Shown here: piece by piece, positions 54,373 to 63,154 of the stretch | How positions within the stretch are numbered: position 1 is the first letter of the stretch | Layout: the number at the start of each line of letters is the position of its first letter | Assembly (NCBI RefSeq): GCF_036812735.1 | Contig: NZ_CP117523.1 | Coordinates: forward strand, 3,410,001-3,474,000 | Length of the DNA stretch: 64,000 bases | From: Terrisporobacter glycolicus ATCC 14880 = DSM 1288 | GTDB lineage: Bacteria > Bacillota > Clostridia > Peptostreptococcales > Peptostreptococcaceae | Direction of reading: 5' to 3' | Program-made: the position numbers and the translations under genes | The notes under the pieces: model-generated | Told to the model about the DNA's origin: nothing | The model's input: only the letters and a program-made list of their open reading frames with translations | Database searches by the model: none

Positions 54373-56463
54373 TTAATATTCTTTAGACTTTATATTTCTT
54401 TTAAAAGTGTAATAAGTACCTGCAAAATAGCACACATATATGAATATCATTAAAATCATGGCTATTACAATGTTAATTACAAAGGCTTTATCACCTATAT
54501 AAGAATTAATTATTTCCGAATTTAAAATATAATAATTAGATATAAATATTACAAAACCAATTAAAGCTATAAATATGGGAATTACAAAATATATGGATAT
54601 TTGTTTTAAAATTATTTTATTAATATCATCCTCTTCCACTCCCAACTTTTTAAGTACATTGAACCTACTTCTATGTTCTATAGAGTCAGAAAGTTGCTGA
54701 AGAGCAAGGACTGTTAAACTAATCATAAGTAAAACTGTGCCTAAATATATTCCTAAAATCCTCATGGCTAAAGTTGAATTTAATATATTATTAGTTTCAA
54801 AAGCTCTCACTCTAGTTTCAATTAAATATTCACTTATATCTCCATTTTTATTATTATATTTTTTAGTTAAATTCTCATTATTACTTTTAAACCAATCGTA
54901 TATATATTTACCTTTAAACTCTATGATTTTCTCAAAATCTACTTCCTTCTTTGTATTAACTAATAAATTAGTACTTGCAAGAGTTAGATTTTCACATAAC
55001 TTGTCTGGCAATACTATAATGTGATCTGAGTAAATATTATAAATTCCCTCTCCAATAGATTCAGTATAATATCCAGTGTCACTGATATTTAAATTTTTTC
55101 CATCTATATTTATAATTGAATTTTCTTTTATGGATTTTTTTATATCATCTTCCTTTATGATTTTTTGCCACTGAGTAGTAAATTCATTATCTCTTAGCTT
55201 AATTTCCTTATAACCTAACATACTTCTTAGTTTATTAAAATCACTTAATTTCACTACAACTATAGGTATATTGTCTACATCTCTTATATAAAAATCTTCT
55301 TTATTCAAAAAGTATTTTTCCACCTGACAGTACTCTTCAACACCATAATCATTGTCGTTTAAATATTTTATAACTTCCTCATAATTTATTTTAGGTATGT
55401 CCTTAATATCCTCTAAACTTGTGTTTTCACCAAATCTATAGCTATACTCATTTCTCACATCTATATCAAAAGGTACTCTATAATCCAAATAACCTAAACT
55501 CCATTGACTCATTACAAGAGTTAACATAAAACTAATGGCTGCTCCTAGAAATGTTATACAAATGGTAGCCATTAATATTGGCGCTGTTTTTATTTTTGAT
55601 ACTATTGCTCCTATTAAAAAAAGATTTGTATTTTCGTATTTAAAATTAATACATCTCTCTTTTATAAAAATTATGATATATGCTATAGAGTAAAACAGTA
55701 AGTATGTAGCTACTATAAAACTTGCTAAGGATATCACTTGAAAAATAAATCCATTTCTATAATCCACAGCTGAGTAGCCATTATTGTTAATAAGTTTATA
55801 AGTACAGTATCCTCCCACACTATATAAAATTACTGACAATCCAAAAACTATTGCATAAAACTTACCACTTCTTTTAAATTGAAACTCTGTTTTCTTCTCC
55901 ACATTCATCATATTAATCAGCTTTAATTTTTTTAAAACTCTAATATTATAAACTCCAATTATACAAAACATGGATATGAAAAATATAAAAGTTATAACAA
56001 CAGTATCCATATACAGCCTAAAGTTAAATACTACTTCTTGTTTTGCTGTAGTTAAAACTATGGCAGTTACTACTTGTGAAAACAGAGTCCCTATACATAT
56101 TCCACACATTATAGCCATTACACCAACTATTAATGTTTCAATAAAAAACATTAAAGCCACACTTTTTTGTTCACTGCCAAGTAATATATATGTAGCAAAT
56201 TCTCTTTGTCTTCTTTTCATCATATATTTATTTACATAACCAACTAGAATTATTAATACTCCTGTTATTACATAAGTTGAATATTTTAATATTGCTTTTA
56301 AAACCTCAAATTTATAGGACTTCTCTGTTATAAGTTCATAGCTTGAACTTGATAAAGACATAAAAGCATAAAATAAACTTACACATATGGTTATAGTTAT
56401 AAAATATATTAAGTAGTCTTTAATTGATTTCTTTGCATTTTCCAGTGCTAATTTAACGTACAT
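54373..56463 (-). CDS. BceB-like ABC transporter permease
   Basis: About 696 residues with the BceB layout: four N-terminal helices, two around 230-320, a large outer domain (about 340-560), and the final helix block with LQQLSDSIEHRSRFNVLKKLG. In this family the outer domain binds cell-wall-active peptides, and the transporter removes them and signals to the kinase. Start is placed at the ATG six codons into the frame; AGGTGG lies about 11 nt before it. It overlaps the BceA-like gene. Confidence 0.87.
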   Translation of the reverse strand: MYVKLALENAKKSIKDYLIYFITITICVSLFYAFMSLSSSSYELITEKSYKFEVLKAILKYSTYVITGVLIILVGYVNKYMMKRRQREFATYILLGSEQKSVALMFFIETLIVGVMAIMCGICIGTLFSQVVTAIVLTTAKQEVVFNFRLYMDTVVITFIFFISMFCIIGVYNIRVLKKLKLINMMNVEKKTEFQFKRSGKFYAIVFGLSVILYSVGGYCTYKLINNNGYSAVDYRNGFIFQVISLASFIVATYLLFYSIAYIIIFIKERCINFKYENTNLFLIGAIVSKIKTAPILMATICITFLGAAISFMLTLVMSQWSLGYLDYRVPFDIDVRNEYSYRFGENTSLEDIKDIPKINYEEVIKYLNDNDYGVEEYCQVEKYFLNKEDFYIRDVDNIPIVVVKLSDFNKLRSMLGYKEIKLRDNEFTTQWQKIIKEDDIKKSIKENSIINIDGKNLNISDTGYYTESIGEGIYNIYSDHIIVLPDKLCENLTLASTNLLVNTKKEVDFEKIIEFKGKYIYDWFKSNNENLTKKYNNKNGDISEYLIETRVRAFETNNILNSTLAMRILGIYLGTVLLMISLTVLALQQLSDSIEHRSRFNVLKKLGVEEDDINKIILKQISIYFVIPIFIALIGFVIFISNYYILNSEIINSYIGDKAFVINIVIAMILMIFIYVCYFAGTYYTFKRNIKSKEY

Positions 56464-57220
56464 CCCTAACGTCACCACCTAACAATGCAACCACATCTAA
56501 TATTTGATTGAAAAATTGCTTACGAGTATTTTTACCTTTTATTAGCTCAGTAAAAATCTTTCCATCATTAATAAATAAAATCCTATCACAATAGCTTGCT
56601 GTAAATGAATCATGAGTTACCATTAATATTGTAGCTCCTAATTCTTTATTCATGTTCGAAATCATCTCTATAAGCATTTGTGCCGACCTGGAATCTAGTG
56701 CACCTGTTGGCTCATCAGCTAAAATAATCTTTGGATTTGTTATTAATGCTCTTGCACAAGCAGTTCTTTGTTTTTGCCCACCAGACACTTCATAAGGATA
56801 TTTTGAAAGTAAATCTTCAATACCCAACTCTTTTGCCACATTTAGAACTTTTTCATCTATCTCTGTTTTTTTAGTCCTATTAATTGTAAGGGCCAGTGCA
56901 ATATTCTCATGTATAGTTAAAGTATCTAATAAGTTAAAATCTTGAAAAATAAATCCTAAATTTTCTCTTCTAAACTTTGCTATATTCTTTGGAGTTATTT
57001 CTGTTAGATCTTGCTTATCTAAATAAATATGACCAGAGCTAACTTCATCTATAGTAGCAATGGTATTTAACAATGTTGTCTTTCCGGAACCAGATGGTCC
57101 CATAACCCCTATAAATTCTCCCCTTTCCACGTTAAAGCTTATATCATCTATTGCCTTAACTATATTTCCTTTATTACCATAATATTTTTCTATGTTTTCT
57201 ATTTTTAGTATTTCACTCAT
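56453..57220 (-). CDS. BceA-like ABC transporter ATP-binding protein
   Basis: About 255 residues: Walker A GPSGSGKTT, signature VSGGQKQR, Walker B IILADEPTGALD, typical of the MacB/BceA group. With the permease below it forms an antimicrobial-peptide detoxification pump. I use the ATG 8 nt after GGGGAGG; the GTG nine bases upstream overlaps that site. Regulation by the adjacent two-component system is expected. Confidence 0.88.
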   Translation of the reverse strand: MSEILKIENIEKYYGNKGNIVKAIDDISFNVERGEFIGVMGPSGSGKTTLLNTIATIDEVSSGHIYLDKQDLTEITPKNIAKFRRENLGFIFQDFNLLDTLTIHENIALALTINRTKKTEIDEKVLNVAKELGIEDLLSKYPYEVSGGQKQRTACARALITNPKIILADEPTGALDSRSAQMLIEMISNMNKELGATILMVTHDSFTASYCDRILFINDGKIFTELIKGKNTRKQFFNQILDVVALLGGDVRDVR

Positions 57221-57276
57221 CAATATCACCTCCCCTTTATCTTACCTTATTTTGTTATTAGTTGATTCGATGTAAT

Positions 57277-57292
57277 GTTACTTTAACGTTAC
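57277..57292. promoter_or_regulatory. GTTAC direct repeat, candidate response-regulator site
   Basis: Two GTTAC words start at 57277 and 57288, 11 bp apart, a spacing common for OmpR-family regulators. They lie between the bceA-like start and the histidine-kinase gene. Confidence 0.4.
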
Positions 57293-57321
57293 GATGTTGT
57301 CACCTAATGCTCTATGGCATA

Positions 57322-57351
57322 AAAAAAGGAACTTAAATAAGATCCTTTTTT
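57322..57351 (-). terminator. Terminator overlapping the kinase stop codon
   Basis: A 9-bp A/T-and-G/C stem (57322-57330 with 57343-57351) whose loop contains the kinase stop codon (57333-57335). T tract follows on the - strand. Confidence 0.65.
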
Positions 57352-58361
57352 TCAAATTTACAAAAGCTTCCCTTTGGAAAGGTAATAATAACTTTTGTAT
57401 ATTTATTTTCTTCAGAATTTATGCATATTAATAGTCCCAGCTTATCACATAGTTTCTTACATAAATATAATCCAATTCCTGTTGATTTACTATTTACTCG
57501 TCCTTTATTACCTGTAAATCCTTTTTCAAATACACGATTTATTTCATCATCTGGTATTCCTATACCATTATCTTCTATAATTAGTTGGGTTCCATTTTTA
57601 ATATCCTCTGCGTATATTTTTATAATTGGCGATTCATTTTTTCTGTATTTTGCAGAGTTAACTAGGATTTGATTTATTATAAACTCTAACCATTTACTGT
57701 CACAATAAATATTCTTATTTATATCTTTAGTTTCAATATCTATACTATTTAATATCAATAGTTGCTTATTTTTTATAATAACCCTATTTACACATTCCTC
57801 TAAAGATATTTCTTTAATAAGGTAATCTTTTTCCACATCTTCACTTCTTGCATAAAACAAAGCTTGCTCAACATAAGCATCTATATTTTCTAACTGTTGT
57901 AGTACAGCCCTAGAGGTAGAGGTTTTGTTGTTTTCTTCTATTAATTTAATGGATGATATGGGCGTTTTAACTTCATGTATCCACTGCTCTATGTATTCTT
58001 TATAATCTTTACGTTGTTTTTGTATTTTATTAATTTCTTCCCTCATAGACTTGCTAGATTTTTTTAATAAATAATAATAGGGAACAGCATCCACATATGG
58101 AGGTATATCTATAATCTCACTAATTAAATATTTCTTATCTAGATTTTCTGTTGATTTTAGAACTTCATTAAAATAAACATTTCTCTCTTTATATTCAAAA
58201 GTAAAAAACAATATAAGTACTATAATCCATGAAATCACAATAACCTTTATACTTTCAAAAGTATTTCCAATACTAAATAAGAAAACTACAAGTGTTATTA
58301 ATGAGATAAGATTTATGAATATTACACTAATTTTACTTTTTAAGTATTCTTTTAAACTCAT
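57333..58361 (-). CDS. BceS-like intramembrane-sensing histidine kinase
   Basis: A 342-residue kinase with two N-terminal helices (about 10-32 and 37-54) and almost no outer loop, as in kinases that sense through a Bce transporter. H129 in QWIHEVKTPISS is the phosphorylated His; N-box and G-boxes (NQILVNSAKY, DNGIGI, GFTGNKG) are present. It overlaps the response regulator by 4 nt. Its target is most likely the adjacent transporter operon. Confidence 0.9.
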   Translation of the reverse strand: MSLKEYLKSKISVIFINLISLITLVVFLFSIGNTFESIKVIVISWIIVLILFFTFEYKERNVYFNEVLKSTENLDKKYLISEIIDIPPYVDAVPYYYLLKKSSKSMREEINKIQKQRKDYKEYIEQWIHEVKTPISSIKLIEENNKTSTSRAVLQQLENIDAYVEQALFYARSEDVEKDYLIKEISLEECVNRVIIKNKQLLILNSIDIETKDINKNIYCDSKWLEFIINQILVNSAKYRKNESPIIKIYAEDIKNGTQLIIEDNGIGIPDDEINRVFEKGFTGNKGRVNSKSTGIGLYLCKKLCDKLGLLICINSEENKYTKVIITFPKGSFCKFEKKDLI

Positions 58362-59026
58362 ATTATATATCCCTGGCCTCTTTTAGTTTTTATAAAATCA
58401 CTTAGACCAATTTCTTCTATCTTATTTCTTATTCTTGTTATATTAACAGTCAAAGTATTATCATTTACAAATAAAGAACTATCCCATAAATATTCCATAA
58501 TATCCACTCTAGATACTATCTTTCCTTTGTTATTAAGTAAATAGTGCAAAATCTTCAATTCATTTTTAGTAAGTTCAACAGTCTTTCCATCATGTTCTAA
58601 AGTACTTGATAATATGTTAAGTTTTAACCCCTTATATTCAATAATATCCATGGATTTATCATTAGGATAAGCTCTTTTTAATAATGAAGATATTCTAGCT
58701 AAAAGTATTTGAGTGTTATATGGCTTTATTATAAAGTCATCTCCACCTAGAGTAATTCCCATAAGTTCATCCACATTTGTATCTCTACTTGTAATAAATA
58801 TGATTGGCACCTTTGAAAAGCTTCTTATTTCTGTACAAATTTTAAATCCATCTTCATTTGGCAAGTTTATATCTAATAATATTAAATCTGGATTATTATT
58901 TTCCACTTGGGAAGATATATTATTAAATTCTTTTATCTTTGTTACTAAATAACCATTATTAAATAACATGTTCCCCAGTTCATTTTGTAATTGTTCATTG
59001 TCGTCTATTATCATTATATTAAACAT
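58358..59026 (-). CDS. OmpR-family response regulator
   Basis: A 222-residue two-domain regulator: receiver with D52 (LLDINLP), then a winged-helix DNA-binding domain (LTKNELKILHYLL...RTKRGQGY-like end, here IKTKRGQGYII). Partner of the kinase immediately downstream. ATG start with GGGGG nearby. Confidence 0.92.
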   Translation of the reverse strand: MFNIMIIDDNEQLQNELGNMLFNNGYLVTKIKEFNNISSQVENNNPDLILLDINLPNEDGFKICTEIRSFSKVPIIFITSRDTNVDELMGITLGGDDFIIKPYNTQILLARISSLLKRAYPNDKSMDIIEYKGLKLNILSSTLEHDGKTVELTKNELKILHYLLNNKGKIVSRVDIMEYLWDSSLFVNDNTLTVNITRIRNKIEEIGLSDFIKTKRGQGYII

Positions 59027-59226
59027 ATTTAATATCCCCCCTTTAAATTTTTATACTAATATATTACTTCTTATTTTGTTAAAAATAAAGTACCCTATAA
59101 TACTATTAATAACTGTATTTAATTTTCTCTTAATTTACATCTTAATTCTATCTCATCTTGTATAGAATATGAAAATATATTTTTTATTTCTGTCTTTTTA
59201 TGTAACTTTTAGTAGCCTTAATTAAT

Positions 59227-59266
59227 AATATAAATTAGTAGATTGATAAATCTATTAATTTATATT
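59227..59266 (+). promoter_or_regulatory. Long leader hairpin before the small-protein operon
   Basis: Two 18-bp arms (59227-59244 and 59249-59266) with one mismatch and a GATA loop. It ends just before the AAAAAGGG ribosome site. No T tract, so it is more likely an mRNA-stabilising 5' hairpin or an operator than a terminator. Confidence 0.7.
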
Positions 59267-59281
59267 AAAAAGGGTGATCTT

Positions 59282-59596
59282 ATGGCTATTTATAAAATGG
59301 CTGAAATATCTGTTACAGCTCCTGCAACAGGAAGTGCTGGTGTGATTATTGCATCCACTCCAACATTAGCTGATGAAACTTATTCTTTAGCTAGTGGTGC
59401 TGTTGTAGATGGTAGTGTTGCTATTGCAGGTGCAGCTGTGGTGCTAGTAGAAATAACTACTACTCCAGCTGCTTCTAAAAATGTTGCCATTGCTTATACT
59501 GATACAAACGGTAAATTTGGTATTCCTTATGCATTCAGCACAGCTTCTGGAACAACTTATAAACTAGATGTTTATACTCCAAACACATTGTCTTAA
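59282..59596 (+). CDS. Small beta-sandwich-like protein 1
   Basis: A 104-residue protein (start ATG after AAGGGTG). It has no signal peptide. GAAVVLVE...AYTDTNGKFGIPYAF...YKLDVYTPN fits the carboxypeptidase regulatory-like/transthyretin-type fold (Ala/Val/Thr-rich beta strands, a turn with TDTNGKF). The third and fourth genes of the cluster share this layout. Function is unknown; structural or coat-like use is a guess. Confidence 0.65.
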   Translation: MAIYKMAEISVTAPATGSAGVIIASTPTLADETYSLASGAVVDGSVAIAGAAVVLVEITTTPAASKNVAIAYTDTNGKFGIPYAFSTASGTTYKLDVYTPNTLS

Positions 59597-59639
59597 TAAC
59601 TTCTAGTTAAGATTAATAACATGGAGGTAGCTTAGGTCT

Positions 59640-59846
59640 ATGGAAACAAAAATAATTGATGGAAAAGAATATACTAAAGTTGGTATAAAGGAATTAAGTA
59701 TAAATGGTGAAAAAAGTAAAAATTCATTTTCTTTAAATAATATTGATAATAAAGGCGAGATTTCTTTTAATATTCAAATTGATTATGATACAGAAAATAA
59801 TCCAACTTCACTTACCACAGACTCCTCAAATAATGAAATAGAATAA
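59640..59846 (+). CDS. Small hypothetical protein in the beta-sandwich cluster
   Basis: A 68-residue acidic protein, Asn/Asp/Ser-rich, without hydrophobic segments; I recognise no family. GGAGG and TTAGGT both lie upstream of the ATG. It is followed by the hairpin at 59855-59885. Confidence 0.55.
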   Translation: METKIIDGKEYTKVGIKELSINGEKSKNSFSLNNIDNKGEISFNIQIDYDTENNPTSLTTDSSNNEIE

Positions 59847-59854
59847 TTAAAAAT

Positions 59855-59885
59855 CATGGATTAGGCTTTTATAGCCTAACCCATG
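59855..59885 (+). other. Intercistronic hairpin
   Basis: CATGG-A-TTAGGC can pair with GCCTAA-C-CCATG (12-bp arms with one mismatch), 7-nt loop, without a T tract. It separates the second and third small genes and may influence relative expression. Confidence 0.6.
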
Positions 59886-59900
59886 GCAATAGGAGTTGCT

Positions 59901-60206
59901 ATGAGTTATAAAGTAATAACTTGCACAATAAAAAAAAATGAAATTAAAAATAACGTCTTAATAAGTAAAATGTTTGTTTTAGAAAAAGAGATAAATTCAG
60001 TAATAATTGGTACTGTTTCAAATAAGGAAGGTAAAGTTATTAAGGGATGTGCCGTTGTTTTGCAGGAGTATAGTAGCCAAGAAGATCAAATCATAGATAA
60101 AAGTATTGTCTATACAAATGAGGAAGGATATTTTGGATTTTCTCTAGTCTTAAAAAAGAATAAAAAATATAGAATAATTGTTTACGCCCCAAATAATCTG
60201 ATTTAA
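59901..60206 (+). CDS. Small beta-sandwich-like protein 2
   Basis: A 101-residue paralogue of the first small protein: IGTVSNKEGKVIKGCAVVLQE...VYTNEEGYFGFSLVL...YRIIVYAPN. The ATG lies 5 nt after TAGGAG; an upstream ATG in frame overlaps the hairpin. No signal peptide. Confidence 0.65.
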   Translation: MSYKVITCTIKKNEIKNNVLISKMFVLEKEINSVIIGTVSNKEGKVIKGCAVVLQEYSSQEDQIIDKSIVYTNEEGYFGFSLVLKKNKKYRIIVYAPNNLI

Positions 60207-60219
60207 TGGAGAATTGTAT

Positions 60220-60510
60220 ATGGGAACTTTTAAAGATACTATGGATGTAAAAATTAATCAAGGCGAGTTAGTTAGCAAAGTGTCTGTGTTAAAAAGACAG
60301 ATGGGATCCGTAGTTATAGGTACTGTTTTATTTAGTAATCATAGGCCTGTAGATGGTGCCACTGCTGTTTTATCCTACATTGATTCAAAAACTAATGAAA
60401 CAATTCCACTATCTTTCACATTTACTGATAGAAATGGTCAATTTATATTTGCTTTGAAAAATACATGTTGGGACTATGTTATAAATATAGTCTACAATGA
60501 GGAAGCATGA
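60220..60510 (+). CDS. Small beta-sandwich-like protein 3
   Basis: A 96-residue paralogue: VVIGTVLFSNHRPVDGATAVLSY...TFTDRNGQFIFAL. The ATG lies 7-8 nt after GGAG; a TTG six bases earlier is too close to it. Last gene of the operon, before a strong terminator. Confidence 0.65.
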   Translation: MGTFKDTMDVKINQGELVSKVSVLKRQMGSVVIGTVLFSNHRPVDGATAVLSYIDSKTNETIPLSFTFTDRNGQFIFALKNTCWDYVINIVYNEEA

Positions 60511-60528
60511 TTTTTATGAAATTCACGT

Positions 60529-60561
60529 AAAAAGAGTAAGGCTACATACCTTACTCTTTTT
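60529..60561. terminator. Bidirectional terminator
   Basis: A perfect 13-bp stem (60529-60541 with 60549-60561) with a 7-nt loop between convergent genes. Confidence 0.88.
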
Positions 60562-60563
60562 AT

Positions 60564-61322
60564 CTATTTTAATATTTGTAATGTTATTGTTCTAACTCCC
60601 CAGTTTCTGCAAGCAGATTCTGTGTTCATATATATATCTACTTTATTTCCTTTTATTCCACCACCACAATCTTCAGCAGTGAAAACTTTATCTAATTCTT
60701 TTATGTAAACTTTAGTTCCATAAGGAATTACCTTTGGATCTACAGCTAATGTTCCATACTTTGCTTTTGTTCCTGTTGCTGTGTATCCTCCTCCTGTATA
60801 TGCATAAGATTTAACAGTAAGTTTTCTTGCAACATTCATTGATGATCCTGACGAATTTGATGAACTCGTTTTATTTATATAGTCCTCGTGAGACCATCCA
60901 GTTTCATTTCCATCAAATTGTACTCTATGCCAATCACCTGAAGAAGATAATACTTTTACCTTTTCTCCCTTGCTAAGTTTATCTACAACTTTGTGCTTTT
61001 TTGACGCTCCACTTCTCACGTTTACAGTAGATTTTACTGTAGCATTTGTAGTTGTTAAGTATTTTTTGCTAGACCATCCAGTTTTGTTGCCAGATAATTG
61101 TACTTTGTACCATCCGCTTTTTGACGATAATACTTTTACTACTTTACCTTTTTTAAGTTTATCTATTGATTTATATTTAGTTGATGCTCCAGTTCTAACA
61201 TTTACACTTCCTGTTGACATTACATAAGTAGTCGCTGCATCAACATTTATAGGCTTAGCCATACCTACCATTATCGCTAATGACGATAAAAGTGCTGTCG
61301 CTTTTAAAGTTTTCTTAAACAT
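60564..61322 (-). CDS. Secreted SH3b-SH3b-3D cell-wall protein
   Basis: A 252-residue protein with a signal peptide (cleavage near residues 28-29), two bacterial SH3 domains (about 38-90 and 97-150; each GSVNVRTGAS- or STVNVRSGAS-like, ending GW...YL/YI), a Ser-rich linker and a 3D domain with D195, D218 and D229 (LAVDPK, AEDCGG, KVDIYM). The 3D fold is that of lytic transglycosylases such as MltA and of germination or resuscitation enzymes. It should trim or bind peptidoglycan outside the cell. ATG after GGGGGAAG. Confidence 0.88.
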   Translation of the reverse strand: MFKKTLKATALLSSLAIMVGMAKPINVDAATTYVMSTGSVNVRTGASTKYKSIDKLKKGKVVKVLSSKSGWYKVQLSGNKTGWSSKKYLTTTNATVKSTVNVRSGASKKHKVVDKLSKGEKVKVLSSSGDWHRVQFDGNETGWSHEDYINKTSSSNSSGSSMNVARKLTVKSYAYTGGGYTATGTKAKYGTLAVDPKVIPYGTKVYIKELDKVFTAEDCGGGIKGNKVDIYMNTESACRNWGVRTITLQILK

Positions 61323-61682
61323 ACATCTTCCCCCTATATTAATTTTCAGGACTCTATTTCACATTAAAAATTATTTTCGTCTCTGTTTTCTCTGTAACTT
61401 TATATATGTATTATATTACATTTCTGTAACTTTTTAAAGAGTTTTCCAGTAAAAAATTTACAAACAAGTAACATCATTGAATAAACGTCCTTATTTCCCA
61501 CAGTTAAACACCAGTGTTTTCAAGGTATTCACTAGATAATGTTTTTTTACAAAAAAAAAATCATTTTTACCGTTTTGTAACCTTTTAATTAGTATATAAT
61601 TTGCATTTTTTGTATCAAAATTATAAATAGCTAGACCGAAATATTTCATATTTCAATCTAGCTATTTTATCTATATATTTAA
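61323..61682. other. 360-bp intergenic region
   Basis: AT-rich. It must hold the SH3-3D promoter and contains the GltD-like terminator (61625-61667). I see no gene or conserved RNA. Confidence 0.55.
61625..61667 (-). terminator. Terminator after the GltD-like gene
   Basis: An 11-bp outer stem (61625-61635 with 61657-61667) plus an inner GAAAT/ATTTC pairing. U tract is short. Confidence 0.65.
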
Positions 61683-62927
61683 TTATTTTTGTCTACAGTA
61701 TTCATCAATAGAATCAGCAACTTTTTTACCATGAGCCACAGCTTCCACTACTGTTCTTGCTCCTGTAACCACATCTCCAGATGCAAAAACACCTTCTTTT
61801 GTTGTGTGTCCAATATCATCTATAACAAGTAAACCATGTCTATTTGTTTCTAGATTTTCTGTGTTTGAAACAATATTGTTTTTTGGACTTTGGCTAACAG
61901 CAATTATTACAGAATCAGCTTCCATTAGCTTTTCTGAATTTTCCACATTGACCATTTTAGTTTTTCCATCTTCCTCAACAAACTTTGTATCAACAAATAC
62001 AACACCTTCGTCTACTATTTCCACAGGAGATTTGAATAATTCAAATTTAACTCCTTCTTCTTTTGCATCTTCTATTTCTGCATTTGTAGCTGTCATATGT
62101 TCAAAATCTTTTCTATAAACAACAGTGACCTCTTTTGCGCCATAGTACTTTGCAGTTCTTGCTGCATCCATTGCCACATTTCCAGCTCCTATAATTATAA
62201 CTTTGTCACCTAATCTAAATGACTTTGGAGATTTTAGGTAGTTAATAGCATAGTGAACATCACCTAGGCTTTCACCTTTTATTCTAAGTGGTTTTGGATT
62301 CCATACTCCAGTACCTATAAATATTGCCTTATATCCATCTTCTAACAATTTGTCTATAGTTAAAACTGGACCAACTAAGGCATTGTATCTAATTTTCACA
62401 TTTAAGTCTAAAAGTCTTTTTTCTATATTGTCTAATACTTCTCTTGATAATCTAAAATCAGGTATTCCATATCTAAGTACTCCACCTATGGCTTCATTTT
62501 TCTCAAATATAGTAATTTTGTATCCTCTTTTAGCTAAGTTAAATGCTAAAGTAATTCCTGCAGGTCCTGAACCTACTATTGCTATTCTATCTTCTAGTTT
62601 TTTGTGTTGTGTAAATTTTGCATTTTTTAAATATTCACTAGATATATGAGTTTCTAGCTCATGAAACTTCACTGGCTTATCCTTTATTCCTTTAATACAA
62701 TTTCCTAAACATTGATCTTCATGAGGGCATATAACTCCACACACTGCTGATAAAGGATTATTCTCAAATAATATTCGTCCAGCTTCTTCCATTTTTCCAG
62801 TTTTATAAAGCTCTATTATTTCTGGAATTGGCGTTTCTACAGGACAATTTGCCTTACATCTTGGCTTTTTGCAATGTAAACATCTGCTTACTTCCTCTTG
62901 CAGTTCATTTATGTCTATTTTTCTCAT
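61683..62927 (-). CDS. GltD-like NAD(P)-dependent flavin oxidoreductase
   Basis: A 414-residue protein related to the glutamate synthase small subunit. N-terminal cysteines (SRCLHCKKPRCKANCP; AVCGVICPHEDQCLGNC) can hold two 4Fe-4S clusters. Then an FAD site (IAIVGSGPAG) and an NAD(P) site (IIIGAGNVAMDAA) follow. No gltA (large subunit) lies beside it, so it may serve another enzyme such as a preTA- or SudA-type partner. Start set by AGGAGG six bases before ATGAGAAAA. Confidence 0.85.
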   Translation of the reverse strand: MRKIDINELQEEVSRCLHCKKPRCKANCPVETPIPEIIELYKTGKMEEAGRILFENNPLSAVCGVICPHEDQCLGNCIKGIKDKPVKFHELETHISSEYLKNAKFTQHKKLEDRIAIVGSGPAGITLAFNLAKRGYKITIFEKNEAIGGVLRYGIPDFRLSREVLDNIEKRLLDLNVKIRYNALVGPVLTIDKLLEDGYKAIFIGTGVWNPKPLRIKGESLGDVHYAINYLKSPKSFRLGDKVIIIGAGNVAMDAARTAKYYGAKEVTVVYRKDFEHMTATNAEIEDAKEEGVKFELFKSPVEIVDEGVVFVDTKFVEEDGKTKMVNVENSEKLMEADSVIIAVSQSPKNNIVSNTENLETNRHGLLVIDDIGHTTKEGVFASGDVVTGARTVVEAVAHGKKVADSIDEYCRQK

Positions 62928-63090
62928 AACCATCCTCCTGATGAATTTTGTGTATGTAAAACTTCTACCTATTTATTTTACTTGTATTATTCCTATTTTG
63001 CAAAAAATAAAAATAATAAATACCCTCTTTTTCACATATATATTAAAATACCCATATTATTTTAACTAAAACGCTTATGTACAATAGTAA

Positions 63091-63122
63091 AAGCTACCCA
63101 AAATTACCTCTGGGTAGCTTTC
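63091..63122 (-). terminator. Terminator after the methionine gamma-lyase-like gene
   Basis: An 11-bp stem (63091-63101 with 63112-63122) closing at the T-rich - strand end. Confidence 0.8.
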
Positions 63123-63154
63123 TTCTTTTAAATATTAGTCAAAATCCAATAAAC

